Positions 1 through 9,095 of a stretch of 64,000 nt of DNA are shown here, piece by piece. The notes under the pieces were generated by a model. It was not told the DNA's origin, searched no databases, and saw only the letters and a program-made list of their open reading frames with translations. The position numbers and the translations under genes are program-made. The stretch spans positions 34,259 to 98,258 of the forward strand of contig NZ_CAKZJO010000108.1 of assembly GCF_936943645.1 (NCBI RefSeq). The letters run 5' to 3'. How positions within the stretch are numbered: position 1 is the first letter of the stretch; each line of letters begins with the position of its first letter. The stretch comes from an uncultured Bradyrhizobium sp. GTDB taxonomy: Bacteria; Pseudomonadota; Alphaproteobacteria; Rhizobiales; Xanthobacteraceae.

Positions 1-686
1 AAGACGTCAATTACCGCGCCGAGGGCATGGCGTCCTGGTACGGCGATGACTTCCACGGCCGCCTGACCGCCAATGGCGAGGTGTTCGACATGACCTCGCT
101 GACCGCGGCGCATCCGACCTTGCCGATGCCGTCCTACGCCCGGGTGACCAACATTTCGAACGGCAAGTCGCTGATCGTCCGCGTCAATGACCGCGGGCCC
201 TATCACGGCAACCGCCTCATCGACGTCTCGAACAAGGCCGCCGAACTCCTTGAATTCAAAGGAAATGGTGTCGCCAAGGTTCGTGTCGAATATGTCGGCC
301 GGGCGCCCCTCGAAGGCTCCGACGACCGCCAGCTTCTGGCGACCCTGCGCACCGGCGTTCCGGCGCCGTCGCCCTCGATGGTCCGGGTCGCCTCGGCAAG
401 ACCCTTCGTGCCGGAATTGCCGGGATCGAGCCGCGGAGCCATTCGCGGCGACGTGCCGATGCCGGAGGGGCGGCCCTATAATCTCGGCAACACCTCCGCC
501 GACATGGCCTCGCTCAACGCGACCTCGGAGATGTCGGCCTCGAGCCGCGGCCGGGGCCGGGCGCTCCAGAACGTCCGCAGCGTGTCCTACGATGCGGACG
601 GCCGCTATGCCGCCGAGCGCGCGTCCTCATCCGCCGACGGCGCCGCCGAGGCCCGCAGCATCCTGAGCGGCCGCGGGCTCTACTAG
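1..686 (+). CDS. rlpA: RlpA-like septal ring lytic transglycosylase, 5' end outside the window
   Basis: This is a double-psi beta-barrel RlpA protein, a family that cleaves or binds denuded peptidoglycan glycan strands at the septum. The reading frame is open from base 3 with no start in the window, so the signal peptide and N-terminus lie upstream. The visible protein begins with the typical block GMASWYGDDFHGRLTANGE, followed by the conserved IVRVNDRGPYHGNRLIDVS segment. The last 120 or so residues are Ser/Ala/Arg-rich and show no SPOR domain. The stop overlaps the convergent hydrolase stop by four bases. The family call is firm; the enzymatic activity is inferred from the family. Confidence 0.9.
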   Translation, partial: DVNYRAEGMASWYGDDFHGRLTANGEVFDMTSLTAAHPTLPMPSYARVTNISNGKSLIVRVNDRGPYHGNRLIDVSNKAAELLEFKGNGVAKVRVEYVGRAPLEGSDDRQLLATLRTGVPAPSPSMVRVASARPFVPELPGSSRGAIRGDVPMPEGRPYNLGNTSADMASLNATSEMSASSRGRGRALQNVRSVSYDADGRYAAERASSSADGAAEARSILSGRGLY

Positions 687-1636
687 GTCCCGTTCTCCTT
701 CAGGAACTTCACCAGGGCCGCGTTCACCTCGTCGGGCCGTTCCTGCTGCACCCAATGGCCGGCGCCCTCGATGATCAGCTTTTGCTTCAGGTTCGGCAGC
801 ACGCGCTCGAGCTCGTTGACGCGCTTGGCGCCGATCAAGCCGGTGATGACGGCGTCCCGGGAGCCGGCAATGAACAGCGAGGGCTGACGGATCTGTGCGT
901 CCTGCCAGGGCGCCGTCAGCTCCCAATTGCGGTCGATGTTGCGGTACCAGTTCAGCCCGCCGCGAAAGCCTGATTTGCGGAAGCTCTCGGTGAAATAGGC
1001 CAGGTCCGCCTCGCTGAGCCATGCGGGCAGGGGCTCCTCGATGGTCGCGTGGCTGAGGAAGCCTTGGCCCTCCTGCACGAACATGGCAGCGGAGGGATCG
1101 GCAAGGCCTCGCCCACCAAGCACGATGCGCATGGTGCGGGCGACGTCGCGCTCGAGCTCGGCCTCGGCGATGCCGGGGGCCTGGAAGTACTGCCAGTAGA
1201 AATTGGTGACGCCGCCCTGGCGCAACAGGTCGAGCGGCTTGCCGCGGCCGCGGAATGGCGGCGGCACGCTCAGGCCCGCGACCGCCGTGAAGATGTCGGG
1301 CCGGAACAGCGCCGCGTGCCAGGCGACCGGCGCGCCCCAATCGTGGCCGACCACCATCGCCCTGGTTTCGCCGAGTGCCTGCACCAGGCCGACGATGTCG
1401 CCGACCGTGTCGAAGATCGAGTAGGCGGCAATGTCAGGCGGCGCCGCGCTCTGACCGTAGCCACGCATGTCGGGGGCGACGACGTGAAACCCGGCGTCCG
1501 CCAGCGCCGGGATCTGGTGGCGCCAAGAGTAGGAGAGCTCCGGCCAGCCATGGCACAGCACCACCAGCGGACCCTGGCCGGCTTCGCGGATGAACAGGTC
1601 GATGCCGTTGGCCTTGATCACGCGGGTGGAGGACAT
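683..1636 (-). CDS. alpha/beta hydrolase, epoxide-hydrolase-like
   Basis: This 317-residue alpha/beta hydrolase has the oxyanion motif HGWPELSYSW near residue 29 and the nucleophile elbow VVGHDWGAP with Asp at about residue 99. An Asp nucleophile points to the epoxide hydrolase or haloalkane dehalogenase branch rather than an esterase. The catalytic His is in GAGHWVQQE close to the C-terminus, and Tyr residues in FYWQYF and NWYRN could serve as lid residues. I chose the ATG at 1636 because AAGGCGG lies about seven bases upstream; the frame stays open further but the extra residues look non-coding. There is no signal peptide, so it is cytoplasmic. It is divergent from the carboxypeptidase gene and the substrate is unknown. 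Confidence 0.85.
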   Translation of the reverse strand: MSSTRVIKANGIDLFIREAGQGPLVVLCHGWPELSYSWRHQIPALADAGFHVVAPDMRGYGQSAAPPDIAAYSIFDTVGDIVGLVQALGETRAMVVGHDWGAPVAWHAALFRPDIFTAVAGLSVPPPFRGRGKPLDLLRQGGVTNFYWQYFQAPGIAEAELERDVARTMRIVLGGRGLADPSAAMFVQEGQGFLSHATIEEPLPAWLSEADLAYFTESFRKSGFRGGLNWYRNIDRNWELTAPWQDAQIRQPSLFIAGSRDAVITGLIGAKRVNELERVLPNLKQKLIIEGAGHWVQQERPDEVNAALVKFLKENGT

Positions 1637-1788
1637 CGCTTTTCCGCCTTGTTTCAGGGGTTTGGTCGAGAAACATGAGGTGCCACGATAGGGGCGCGGC
1701 GAGAATCGTGCAATCTCTGCACAGGCGCCCAACCTCGCGTTGTTCGCGCCAATTCCAGCTGTTAGAACGCTGCTCTCAGGGCTTGGCC

Positions 1789-3051
1789 ATGGCAAACCGT
1801 CTTCCTTCGCACCGTCGCACCCGGTTTACCGCCGGAGCGCTGGCGCGCGGCCTGATCGCGGCGGTTCTGGTGGCAAGCATCGGTTGGGGCGGGGCGCTTT
1901 GGGCCGCCAACCAGAGCGTTCAGGGCGCGAAGAAAACGGAGGATGCCGGCTTCGATGGCGATGCCCCGACCGCGATCCTGATCGAAGCCTCCAGTGGCAG
2001 CGTGCTGTTCGAGAAGAACGCCGACGAGCTGCGCGCGCCCTCCAGCATGATGAAGCTGATGACCGCGGAGGTCGTCTTCAACGCCATCAAGAAGGGCGAC
2101 ATCAAGCTCACGGACGAATACCGGATCAGCGAGAACGCCTGGCGCCGGGGCGGCGCACCCTCGGGCGGCTCGACCATGTTCGCCGCCATCAACAGCAAGG
2201 TCTCGGTCGACGATCTCCTGCATGGCGCGATCATCCAGAGCGGTAACGACGCCTGCATCGCACTGGCCGAAGCCATGGCGGGCAACGAGAAGATCTTCGC
2301 GGCCGACTTCATGACCAAGCGCGCCCGCGAGCTCGGCATGACCAGATCGACTTTCGGCAACTCCAACGGGTTGCCCGACCCCGGCAACAAGATGACGGTA
2401 CGCGAGCTCGGAATCCTCGCCCGGCACATCATCCTGGACTTTCCGGAGTTCTACAAACTGTTCGGCGAGAAGGAGTACACCTGGAACAAGATCCGCCAGC
2501 CCAACCGCAATCCGCTGCTCAATTCGATGGAGGGCGCTGACGGCCTCAAGACCGGCTACACCAAGGAAGGCGGCTACGGCATGGTCGGCTCGGCCGTGCA
2601 GAACGGCACGCGCCTGATCGTCGTCATCAACGGGCTGGAAGATCCCGAGGATCGCGCCACGGAAGCCAAGAAGATGCTGGAATGGGGGTTCCGCAATTTC
2701 GAGACCCGCACGCTGATCGCGGCCGACCAGCCCGTCGGCTATGCCAAGGTGTTCGGTGGCGAGAGCCGCTCGGTGAAGCTCGTCGCCAAGACTGCTGTGA
2801 AGGTGATGGTGCACAAGAACGGCAGCGACAAGCTGATCGCGCGCATCGTCTATAGCGGCCCTGTGCGGGCGCCGGTCGAGGCCGGCCAGCGGGTCGGTGT
2901 GGTCAGGGTCTGGCGGAGCGGCAACATCGCGGTGGAGACGCCGGTCTATGCGGCCGAAGCGATCGGCACCGGCTCGACCGTGCGCCGGGCGATCGACGGT
3001 GCCAGCGAGCTCGTGATCGGCATGTTCCGCGCAGGCGCCGAGAAGCTCTGA
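1789..3051 (+). CDS. dacA: D-alanyl-D-alanine carboxypeptidase (low-molecular-mass penicillin-binding protein)
   Basis: A peptidase S11 enzyme that removes the terminal D-Ala from peptidoglycan pentapeptides in the periplasm. The 420-residue product starts with a basic, hydrophobic signal or anchor segment. It shows all three active-site motifs in order: SMMK (in APSSMMKLM), SGN (in IQSGNDAC) and KTG (in GLKTGYTKEGG). The C-terminal 100 residues match the beta-rich PBP5_C region. The ATG at 1789 is preferred over an in-frame GTG-type start at 1675 because the signal peptide starts just after it. tmk follows after two bases, so the two genes are probably co-transcribed. The paralogue letter (dacA/C/F) cannot be decided from sequence alone. 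Confidence 0.92.
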   Translation: MANRLPSHRRTRFTAGALARGLIAAVLVASIGWGGALWAANQSVQGAKKTEDAGFDGDAPTAILIEASSGSVLFEKNADELRAPSSMMKLMTAEVVFNAIKKGDIKLTDEYRISENAWRRGGAPSGGSTMFAAINSKVSVDDLLHGAIIQSGNDACIALAEAMAGNEKIFAADFMTKRARELGMTRSTFGNSNGLPDPGNKMTVRELGILARHIILDFPEFYKLFGEKEYTWNKIRQPNRNPLLNSMEGADGLKTGYTKEGGYGMVGSAVQNGTRLIVVINGLEDPEDRATEAKKMLEWGFRNFETRTLIAADQPVGYAKVFGGESRSVKLVAKTAVKVMVHKNGSDKLIARIVYSGPVRAPVEAGQRVGVVRVWRSGNIAVETPVYAAEAIGTGSTVRRAIDGASELVIGMFRAGAEKL

Positions 3052-3053
3052 TC

Positions 3054-3740
3054 ATGAGTGACAGCGCGGCACAGCGGCCGTCCGGACGCGGACGCTTCAT
3101 CACCTTTGAAGGCGGTGAGGGCGCCGGCAAATCGACCCAGATCAAGAAACTCGCCGACCGCCTCAAGGCGGCCAAGCTGCGCATCCGCGTCACGCGTGAG
3201 CCGGGCGGCTCGCCGGGCGCAGAGATCATGCGTCATCTGGTGTTGTCGGGCATGGGCAGGCTGCTCGGCCCCGAGGCGGAGACGCTGCTGTTTGCCGCCG
3301 CGCGCGATGACCATGTCCGCACCGTGATCCTGCCTGCGCTCAACCAGGGCACCTGGGTGCTGTGCGACCGTTTCGCCGACTCGACGCGGGCCTATCAGGG
3401 CAGCCTCGGCCGCGTCCCGGCCGGGCTGATCAACGCGATGCAGCGGGTGACGATCGGCGATCTCAAGCCGGACCTTACCATCATCCTCGATTTGCCTGTC
3501 GAGATCGGCCTGCAGCGCGCAGCCGCGCGCCGCGGCAACGGCACGCCCGACCGGTTCGAGAGCGAGCAGCTCAGTTTCCATCAGGGCCTGCGCGAAGCCT
3601 ATCGCAAGATCGCTGCGGACGAGCCCGCACGCTGCGTGCTGATCGACGCCAATTCCGATCCCGACACGGTCGCAGGCCGCATCTGGACGGCGCTGCGCGA
3701 TCGCCTGCTTCCGACGCCCGCCTCGGTGGTGTCCGCATGA
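3054..3740 (+). CDS. tmk: thymidylate kinase
   Basis: Tmk phosphorylates dTMP to dTDP with ATP in the dTTP synthesis pathway. The 228-residue protein has the P-loop FEGGEGAGKST near residue 18, the DR(F/Y) motif in CDRFADSTRAYQG that binds dTMP, and the LID region RRGNGTPDRFE. Length and motif order are standard. It starts two bases after the carboxypeptidase stop, and its TGA overlaps the holB ATG as ATGA. The tmk-holB coupling is a common bacterial arrangement. Confidence 0.97.
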   Translation: MSDSAAQRPSGRGRFITFEGGEGAGKSTQIKKLADRLKAAKLRIRVTREPGGSPGAEIMRHLVLSGMGRLLGPEAETLLFAAARDDHVRTVILPALNQGTWVLCDRFADSTRAYQGSLGRVPAGLINAMQRVTIGDLKPDLTIILDLPVEIGLQRAAARRGNGTPDRFESEQLSFHQGLREAYRKIAADEPARCVLIDANSDPDTVAGRIWTALRDRLLPTPASVVSA

Positions 3741-4783
3741 GCCCGCGTCAGGCCGAGCGCGACAGCGCCATTCCGCATCCGCGCGAGACCAGTCGTCTGT
3801 TCGGCCATCGTGAGGCCGAGGCAGCGCTGCTGACGGCCTATCGCAGCGGGCGGATTCCGCATGCCTGGCTGATCGGCGGGGCCCAGGGGATCGGCAAGGC
3901 GACGCTGGCCTATCGCATGGCGCGCTTCGTGCTGGCCCATGGCCAGCCACTGGCGGAAGCCGTGCAGCGCGCCGAGGATCTCGCGATCGATCCCGACGAC
4001 CCCGTGGCGCGGCAGGTTGCGGCGAGCTCGCATGGCGGCCTGCTGACGCTGGAGCGTACCGCCAACGATCGCGGCGTGATGCGCACCGTGATCACCGTGG
4101 ACGAGACGCGCGAGACGATCGGCTTCTTCGGCTCGACCGCGGCGGCCGAGGGCTGGCGCGTCTGCATCGTCGACACCGTGGACGAGCTCAACCCGAATGC
4201 GGCCAATGCGCTCCTGAAGATCCTGGAGGAGCCGCCGCAGCAGTCGTTGTTCCTGCTGGTGAGCCACGCGCCCGCGCGCGTGCTTACCACGATCCAGTCG
4301 CGCTGTCGCAAGCTCCGCCTGCGGCCGCTCGCAACGGACGATGTGATCGGGGCTGCCGCTGCGGCGGCCGAGCTCGATCCGAACGATCCTGCGCTGCGCG
4401 AGGCGGCGGAAGCTTCGGAAGGGAGCGTTGCACGCGCCCTGACGCTGCTCGGCGGCGACGCGCTGAAGCTCCAGCAACGCACGGCGGCGCTGCTTGCGCG
4501 CCTGCCGCAGGTCGATCCGCGCGAGTTGCACACGCTCGGGGATTCACTCGGCACCAGCGACCGCGTCGCGCTCGCGGCCTTTATCGACGGCATCGATCGC
4601 TGGATCGCCGAACGCCTGCATGCAGACGAGGCCAATGCCAACCAGAACCTGCCGCGCCTTGCGCGCTTAAGCGAGGTATGGGAAAAGATCGTCCGCGCCG
4701 CGCGCGACACCGAAACCTACAATCTGGAGCGCAAGCCCTTGGTTTTCTCGGTGTTCGGCTGGCTGGCGGACGCAACGCGCTAG
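3737..4783 (+). CDS. holB: DNA polymerase III subunit delta'
   Basis: HolB is the delta' subunit of the clamp loader that places the beta clamp on DNA. The 348-residue protein contains the P-loop-like GGAQGIGKATLAYRMARF, the sensor segment VDTVDELNPNAANALLKILEEPP, and the SRC motif in QSRCRKLRLRPL. The zinc-binding cysteines of the E. coli protein are not seen, which fits alphaproteobacterial delta'. The ATG at 3737 is fixed by the four-base overlap with tmk. Confidence 0.95.
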   Translation: MSPRQAERDSAIPHPRETSRLFGHREAEAALLTAYRSGRIPHAWLIGGAQGIGKATLAYRMARFVLAHGQPLAEAVQRAEDLAIDPDDPVARQVAASSHGGLLTLERTANDRGVMRTVITVDETRETIGFFGSTAAAEGWRVCIVDTVDELNPNAANALLKILEEPPQQSLFLLVSHAPARVLTTIQSRCRKLRLRPLATDDVIGAAAAAAELDPNDPALREAAEASEGSVARALTLLGGDALKLQQRTAALLARLPQVDPRELHTLGDSLGTSDRVALAAFIDGIDRWIAERLHADEANANQNLPRLARLSEVWEKIVRAARDTETYNLERKPLVFSVFGWLADATR

Positions 4784-4830
4784 GCGCAGATTCGATTCAA
4801 AAAATTCGAGAAGCCGTAAAGGAATTCGTC

Positions 4831-6804
4831 GTGGCAACGCGAGCTAAGAAAACCGCCAAGGGCAAGAAGGCTGCGAAGAAGGCGGCCAAGAAGACTGCCA
4901 AGAAAGCCACGAAGAAGGCTGTGAAGGCGCTTGCGCGCAAAGCTGCGAAGAAGGTCAAGACGACCAAAAAGGCCACCACTGCAAGAGGCGGACAAAAGGG
5001 CGCGGCGAAACCGGCAAAGAAGGCTGCGAAGAAGCAAGTCATCGCTAAAAAGGCTTCGAAGAAAGCAGCCGCCAAAAGGCCCGCCAAGGCCCCTGCGAAG
5101 AAAGCAGCCAAGAAGGCCGCAGCGCCGGCCATCGTCCCCGCGCCGGCTCCCGTCGTCGCTCCGACGAAGGCTGTAAAGCCCAAGGTCTCTAAACCCAAGG
5201 CCCCGCCTGCGCCAAAGCCCGCGGCAGCTCCACAAGCCGCGGCGCCGGCTGCCGCCCCCGCGCGCGACAACGTCTTCTACATCACGACCGCGATCGCCTA
5301 TCCCAACGGCAGCCCGCATATCGGCCACGCCTATGAGGCGATCGCGACCGACGTGCTGGCGCGCTTCGCGCGGCTCGACGGCAAGGACGTGTTCTTCCTG
5401 ACCGGCACCGACGAGCACGGTCAAAAGATGGTTCAGACGGCGGCCGGCGAAGGCATGTCCGCAGCAGTCCTCGCAACCCGCAATGCCGGCCGCTTCAAGG
5501 AGATGGACGAGCGTCTGAACGTGTCGTTCGACCGCTTCATCCGCACCACCGAGGAGCAGCACCACCGCTCCAGCCAGGAGATCTGGCGTCGCATGGAAGC
5601 GAACGGCGACATCTATGCCGACACCTATGCAGGCTGGTACTCGGTCCGCGACGAAGCCTATTACGCCGAGGACGAGACACGCCTGAACGACGATGGCGTG
5701 CGTCTGGGTCCGCAGGGCACACCGGTCGAATGGGTCGAGGAGAAGAGCTACTTCTTCCGCCTCTCGGCCTACCAGGACAAGTTGCTGAAGCTCTACGCGG
5801 ATCACCCTGATTTCATCGGGCCGGATTCCCGCAAGAACGAGGTCGTGAGCTTCGTCAAGGGCGGTCTGCGCGACCTCTCGATCTCGCGCACGACGTTCGA
5901 TTGGGGCGTGAAAGTGCCCGGCGACGAAGAGCACGTGATGTATGTCTGGGTCGACGCGCTGACCAACTACATCACCGGCGTCGGCTTCCCCGATGAGCGC
6001 GACAAGAACTGGCGCTACTGGCCGGCCGATGTGCACATCATCGGCAAAGACATCATCCGTTTCCACGCGGTATATTGGCCCGCGTTCCTGATCTCGGCCG
6101 GGATTCCGCTGCCGAAGCGGGTCTATGCTCACGGCTTCCTGTTCAACAGGGGCGAGAAGATGTCGAAGTCGGTCGGCAACGTCGTCGATCCCTTCAATCT
6201 CGCCGATCAGTACGGCGTCGACCAGATGCGCTATTTCTTCCTGCGCGAGGTGCCGTTCGGCCAGGACGGCAACTACAATCACGAGGCCATCGTCGCGCGG
6301 ATCAATGCCGACCTCGCCAACGACCTCGGCAATCTCGCACAGCGCTCGTTGTCGATGATCGCAAAACAGCTCGGCGGCGTGCTGCCGGAGCCCGGCGAGT
6401 TCAGTGACAACGACAAGGCGATCCTGGCGATGGCCGACGGCATGGTCGCCGCCTCGCGCGAAGCCATGGCAACGCAGCAGATCCATCACTGGCTGAATGC
6501 GGTCTGGGCCGTTGTCGCGGAGGCCAATCGTTATTTCGCCGGCGAGGCACCGTGGGCGCTCGCCAAGACCGATCCTGCGAGGCAGAAGACGGTGCTCTAC
6601 GTCACCGCCGAAGTCGTGCGCCAGATCGCGATCCTGGCTCAGCCCGCGATGCCGGCCGCTTCCGGCAAGCTGCTCGACAGCCTCGGCATCCCCGAAGCCG
6701 AGCGCACCTTCGCCATGCTCGGCGGGGACAAGCGGATCGTACCGGGATCGACGCTGCCGGCCCCGACGCCGGCATTCCCGCGCTACATCGAGCCGGCGGC
6801 CTAG
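4831..6804 (+). CDS. metG: methionyl-tRNA synthetase with a Lys/Ala-rich N-terminal extension
   Basis: A class I aminoacyl-tRNA synthetase that charges tRNA-Met. The catalytic core starts near residue 146 (DNVFYITTAIAYPNG), with HIGH at 163-166 and KMSKS at 443-447. The C-terminal anticodon-binding helical domain ends the protein, without the C-terminal tRNA-binding domain of longer MetRS forms. Residues 2-145 are a low-complexity tail: first many KKAAKK-type units resembling histone H1 or AlgP tails, then an Ala/Pro-rich linker. The GTG at 4831 has AAAGGA eight bases upstream and gives a 657-residue product. The frame stays open back to 4678, but that part overlaps holB and looks spurious. 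A tail-free start is unlikely because no start with a ribosome site lies near 5266. Confidence 0.93.
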   Translation: MATRAKKTAKGKKAAKKAAKKTAKKATKKAVKALARKAAKKVKTTKKATTARGGQKGAAKPAKKAAKKQVIAKKASKKAAAKRPAKAPAKKAAKKAAAPAIVPAPAPVVAPTKAVKPKVSKPKAPPAPKPAAAPQAAAPAAAPARDNVFYITTAIAYPNGSPHIGHAYEAIATDVLARFARLDGKDVFFLTGTDEHGQKMVQTAAGEGMSAAVLATRNAGRFKEMDERLNVSFDRFIRTTEEQHHRSSQEIWRRMEANGDIYADTYAGWYSVRDEAYYAEDETRLNDDGVRLGPQGTPVEWVEEKSYFFRLSAYQDKLLKLYADHPDFIGPDSRKNEVVSFVKGGLRDLSISRTTFDWGVKVPGDEEHVMYVWVDALTNYITGVGFPDERDKNWRYWPADVHIIGKDIIRFHAVYWPAFLISAGIPLPKRVYAHGFLFNRGEKMSKSVGNVVDPFNLADQYGVDQMRYFFLREVPFGQDGNYNHEAIVARINADLANDLGNLAQRSLSMIAKQLGGVLPEPGEFSDNDKAILAMADGMVAASREAMATQQIHHWLNAVWAVVAEANRYFAGEAPWALAKTDPARQKTVLYVTAEVVRQIAILAQPAMPAASGKLLDSLGIPEAERTFAMLGGDKRIVPGSTLPAPTPAFPRYIEPAA

Positions 6805-6970
6805 ACGCCGATCGGCGCCTCCGCGTCTGGTTACCGTGCTCGCGCTCGCCCTTGAAGGGGCAGCGCGGGTTGCGCATATCCGGGTAATCCCGCGCCGACC
6901 GCCTCGGATGGGTATCCGGATCGGCGACGAGTCGCGGGGCCTCGCTACGCAGGCGACTTGATTGGAGTCA

Positions 6971-6984
6971 TTGATCCGGATCAA
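6971..6984. promoter_or_regulatory. FixK/FNR-type box
   Basis: TTGATCCGGATCAA is a perfect 14-base palindrome that matches the FNR/FixK consensus TTGAT-N4-ATCAA at every fixed position. It lies between metG and the hybrid kinase gene, and its last base is the A of the first in-frame ATG. FixK2 in Bradyrhizobium activates from sites centred near -41. If that happens here, transcription would begin near 7019, inside the annotated reading frame. Repression from the same site is the alternative. Confidence 0.75.
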
Positions 6985-9095
6985 TGCAAACGATGAGCCG
7001 GACTCTGCTTTTCGCACCTAGGAACAATAGGTGTGAATTGAACCCACCGGACATCGAAGACGCCGGCAAGCCGCCAGCAAGACCCGGAACGTCGCCCAGG
7101 CTCGGATTGCGGCAGCGATTGCGTAACCTGAGATTGAGGAAGGGGGCCGCACCGCGAGACCGGACAGTGGCCGATCTGCGTGCGAGCGAAGCAAGGTTCA
7201 AAGGCGTTCTGGCGGCCAGTCCGGACGCCGTCATCATGATCGACGACGCCGGCCTGATCGAGTTTGCCAGCGACCGGGTCACGGACATTTTCGGATATGC
7301 GCCTGGCGAGCTGGTCGACAAGCCGATCGAATTGCTGATCCCGGAACGATTTCGCGGCGCCCACGCCGAACAGGTCAAAGCCTATTTCAGGAAGCCGACG
7401 ACCCGGATGATGGGTGGTGGATTGCGGCTGTGGGGCCGTCGCAAGGACGCCGCCGAATTTCCGGCAGAGATCAGCCTCAGTCCGATTGCCGTAGCGGGAC
7501 GGCACGCTGCAATCGCAGCCGTGAGGGACGTTTCGAGCCGCACGGCCCTCGAGGTGCTCCAGCAGGAAGCTGCGCAAGCCTTGCGCGAGAGCGAGGAGCG
7601 GCTGAGATACTTCATCAAATACTCTCCCGCCGCAATTGCCATGCTCGACAAGGAGCTGCGCTACCTCGTCTACAGCGATCGCTGGCTTGTCGATTATGAT
7701 CTCGCCGGGCGCGACCTGCACGGGCTTTCACATTACGAGGTCTTTCCCGAAGTTCCGGAGCGCTGGCGCACGATTCATCGCCGCGCCCTTGCTGGCGAGA
7801 CGCTGCATGCCGATGAGGACTCGTTCAAGAGAACCGACGGACGGCTGCAATGGCTGCGCTGGGAGGTCCGCCCCTGGTTCGATGCGCTCGGCAACATCGG
7901 CGGCGTTGTCTTCCTGACGGAAGACATCACGGACCGCAAGCGGATGGAAGCGCAACTGGCGCAGGCGCAGAAGATGGAGGCGATCGGGCAACTGACCGGC
8001 GGCGTCGCCCACGACTTCAACAATCTGCTGACGGTCATCCTCGGCAACGCGGAAGTCCTTTTGGACGAGATGAAAGGCGATGATCAGAACCGCAAGCTGG
8101 TCGAGCCGATCGTCGCCGCCGCCGAGCGCGGTGCGAGCCTGACACAGCTGATGCTCGCCTACGCCCGTCGCCAGGCGCTCGAGCCGAGCACGTTCGACCT
8201 GAACGAGGTCGTGACGCGGATGAATGCGCTGCTGCGGCGTACGATCGGCGAGAATGTCGAAGTCGAACTGCGGCTTGAAAAATCGCTGTGGAGCGTGACG
8301 GCCGACATCCGCCAAATGGAGACCGCCATTCTCAACATCGTGCTGAATGCGCGCGATGCGATGCCCCAAGGGGGCAAGCTGACGGTCGAGACCGCCAATG
8401 TCGATCTCTCGGGGGACTATGCCGCGCAAAATGTCGAGGTCAATCCGGGCCATTACGTCATGATGGCCTTGTCCGATACGGGAACCGGCATAGCGCCGGC
8501 GATGCGTGACCGCATCTTCGAGCCGTTCTTCACGACCAAGCCGGTCGGCAAGGGGACGGGACTTGGGCTCAGCATGGTGTACGGCTTCGTCAAGCAGACC
8601 GGCGGGCATATCCAGGTCTACAGCGAAGTCGGGCTTGGCACCTGCATCAAGATCTATCTGCCGCGCGCGGAAGCCGGTGCCGCGGTTCATGCTCCGTCCG
8701 CGCGGGCTCCATTGGCCGCTGCCACCGGCGCCGAATCGATCCTCGTGGTCGAGGACGATCCCCATGTGCGGACATTCGCGGTCGCGCAATTACGCCGGCT
8801 GGGCTATCGCGTGACCGAGGCCGGCGACGGTCCGTCCGCCCTGCAGGAGGTGGCGCGTTCCGGCGTGCCCGATCTGCTGTTCACGGATGTCGTGATGCCG
8901 GGGGGCATGACCGGGAAGCAACTTGCGGAGCGGATCGCGCAGATGGCCCCGGGGATCAGGGTTCTGTTCACCTCGGGTTACACCGAAAACTCGATCGTCC
9001 ATCATGGACGGCTCGACCCTGGAGTGCATCTTCTGCAGAAGCCCTACAGGAGCGACAAGCTGGCGCAGAAGGTGCGCGAGGTTCTGGACCTCTGA
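6984..9095 (+). CDS. PAS-containing hybrid sensor histidine kinase/response regulator
   Basis: A 703-residue soluble sensor kinase with no membrane helices. From the first ATG the order is: a basic N-terminal region (1-60), PAS1 (about 65-185), PAS2 (about 200-318), HisKA with phospho-acceptor His343 in GGVAHDFNNLL, HATPase (NARDAM, DTGTGIAP, GKGTGLGLS), and a receiver domain from about 583 with Asp635 in LLFTDVVMP. PAS1 resembles the FixL class: RFRGAH places His127 where FixL has its proximal haem ligand, but the FixL distal Arg position is Leu. The ATG at 6984 overlaps a FixK box, so a downstream start such as TTG at 7038 is possible. The signal sensed and the partner regulator are unknown. 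Confidence 0.88.
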   Translation: MQTMSRTLLFAPRNNRCELNPPDIEDAGKPPARPGTSPRLGLRQRLRNLRLRKGAAPRDRTVADLRASEARFKGVLAASPDAVIMIDDAGLIEFASDRVTDIFGYAPGELVDKPIELLIPERFRGAHAEQVKAYFRKPTTRMMGGGLRLWGRRKDAAEFPAEISLSPIAVAGRHAAIAAVRDVSSRTALEVLQQEAAQALRESEERLRYFIKYSPAAIAMLDKELRYLVYSDRWLVDYDLAGRDLHGLSHYEVFPEVPERWRTIHRRALAGETLHADEDSFKRTDGRLQWLRWEVRPWFDALGNIGGVVFLTEDITDRKRMEAQLAQAQKMEAIGQLTGGVAHDFNNLLTVILGNAEVLLDEMKGDDQNRKLVEPIVAAAERGASLTQLMLAYARRQALEPSTFDLNEVVTRMNALLRRTIGENVEVELRLEKSLWSVTADIRQMETAILNIVLNARDAMPQGGKLTVETANVDLSGDYAAQNVEVNPGHYVMMALSDTGTGIAPAMRDRIFEPFFTTKPVGKGTGLGLSMVYGFVKQTGGHIQVYSEVGLGTCIKIYLPRAEAGAAVHAPSARAPLAAATGAESILVVEDDPHVRTFAVAQLRRLGYRVTEAGDGPSALQEVARSGVPDLLFTDVVMPGGMTGKQLAERIAQMAPGIRVLFTSGYTENSIVHHGRLDPGVHLLQKPYRSDKLAQKVREVLDL

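Noticed and set aside
4678..4830. Longer start for metG inside holB
   Set aside because: The frame is open but overlaps holB, has no ribosome site, and the GTG at 4831 has a good one.
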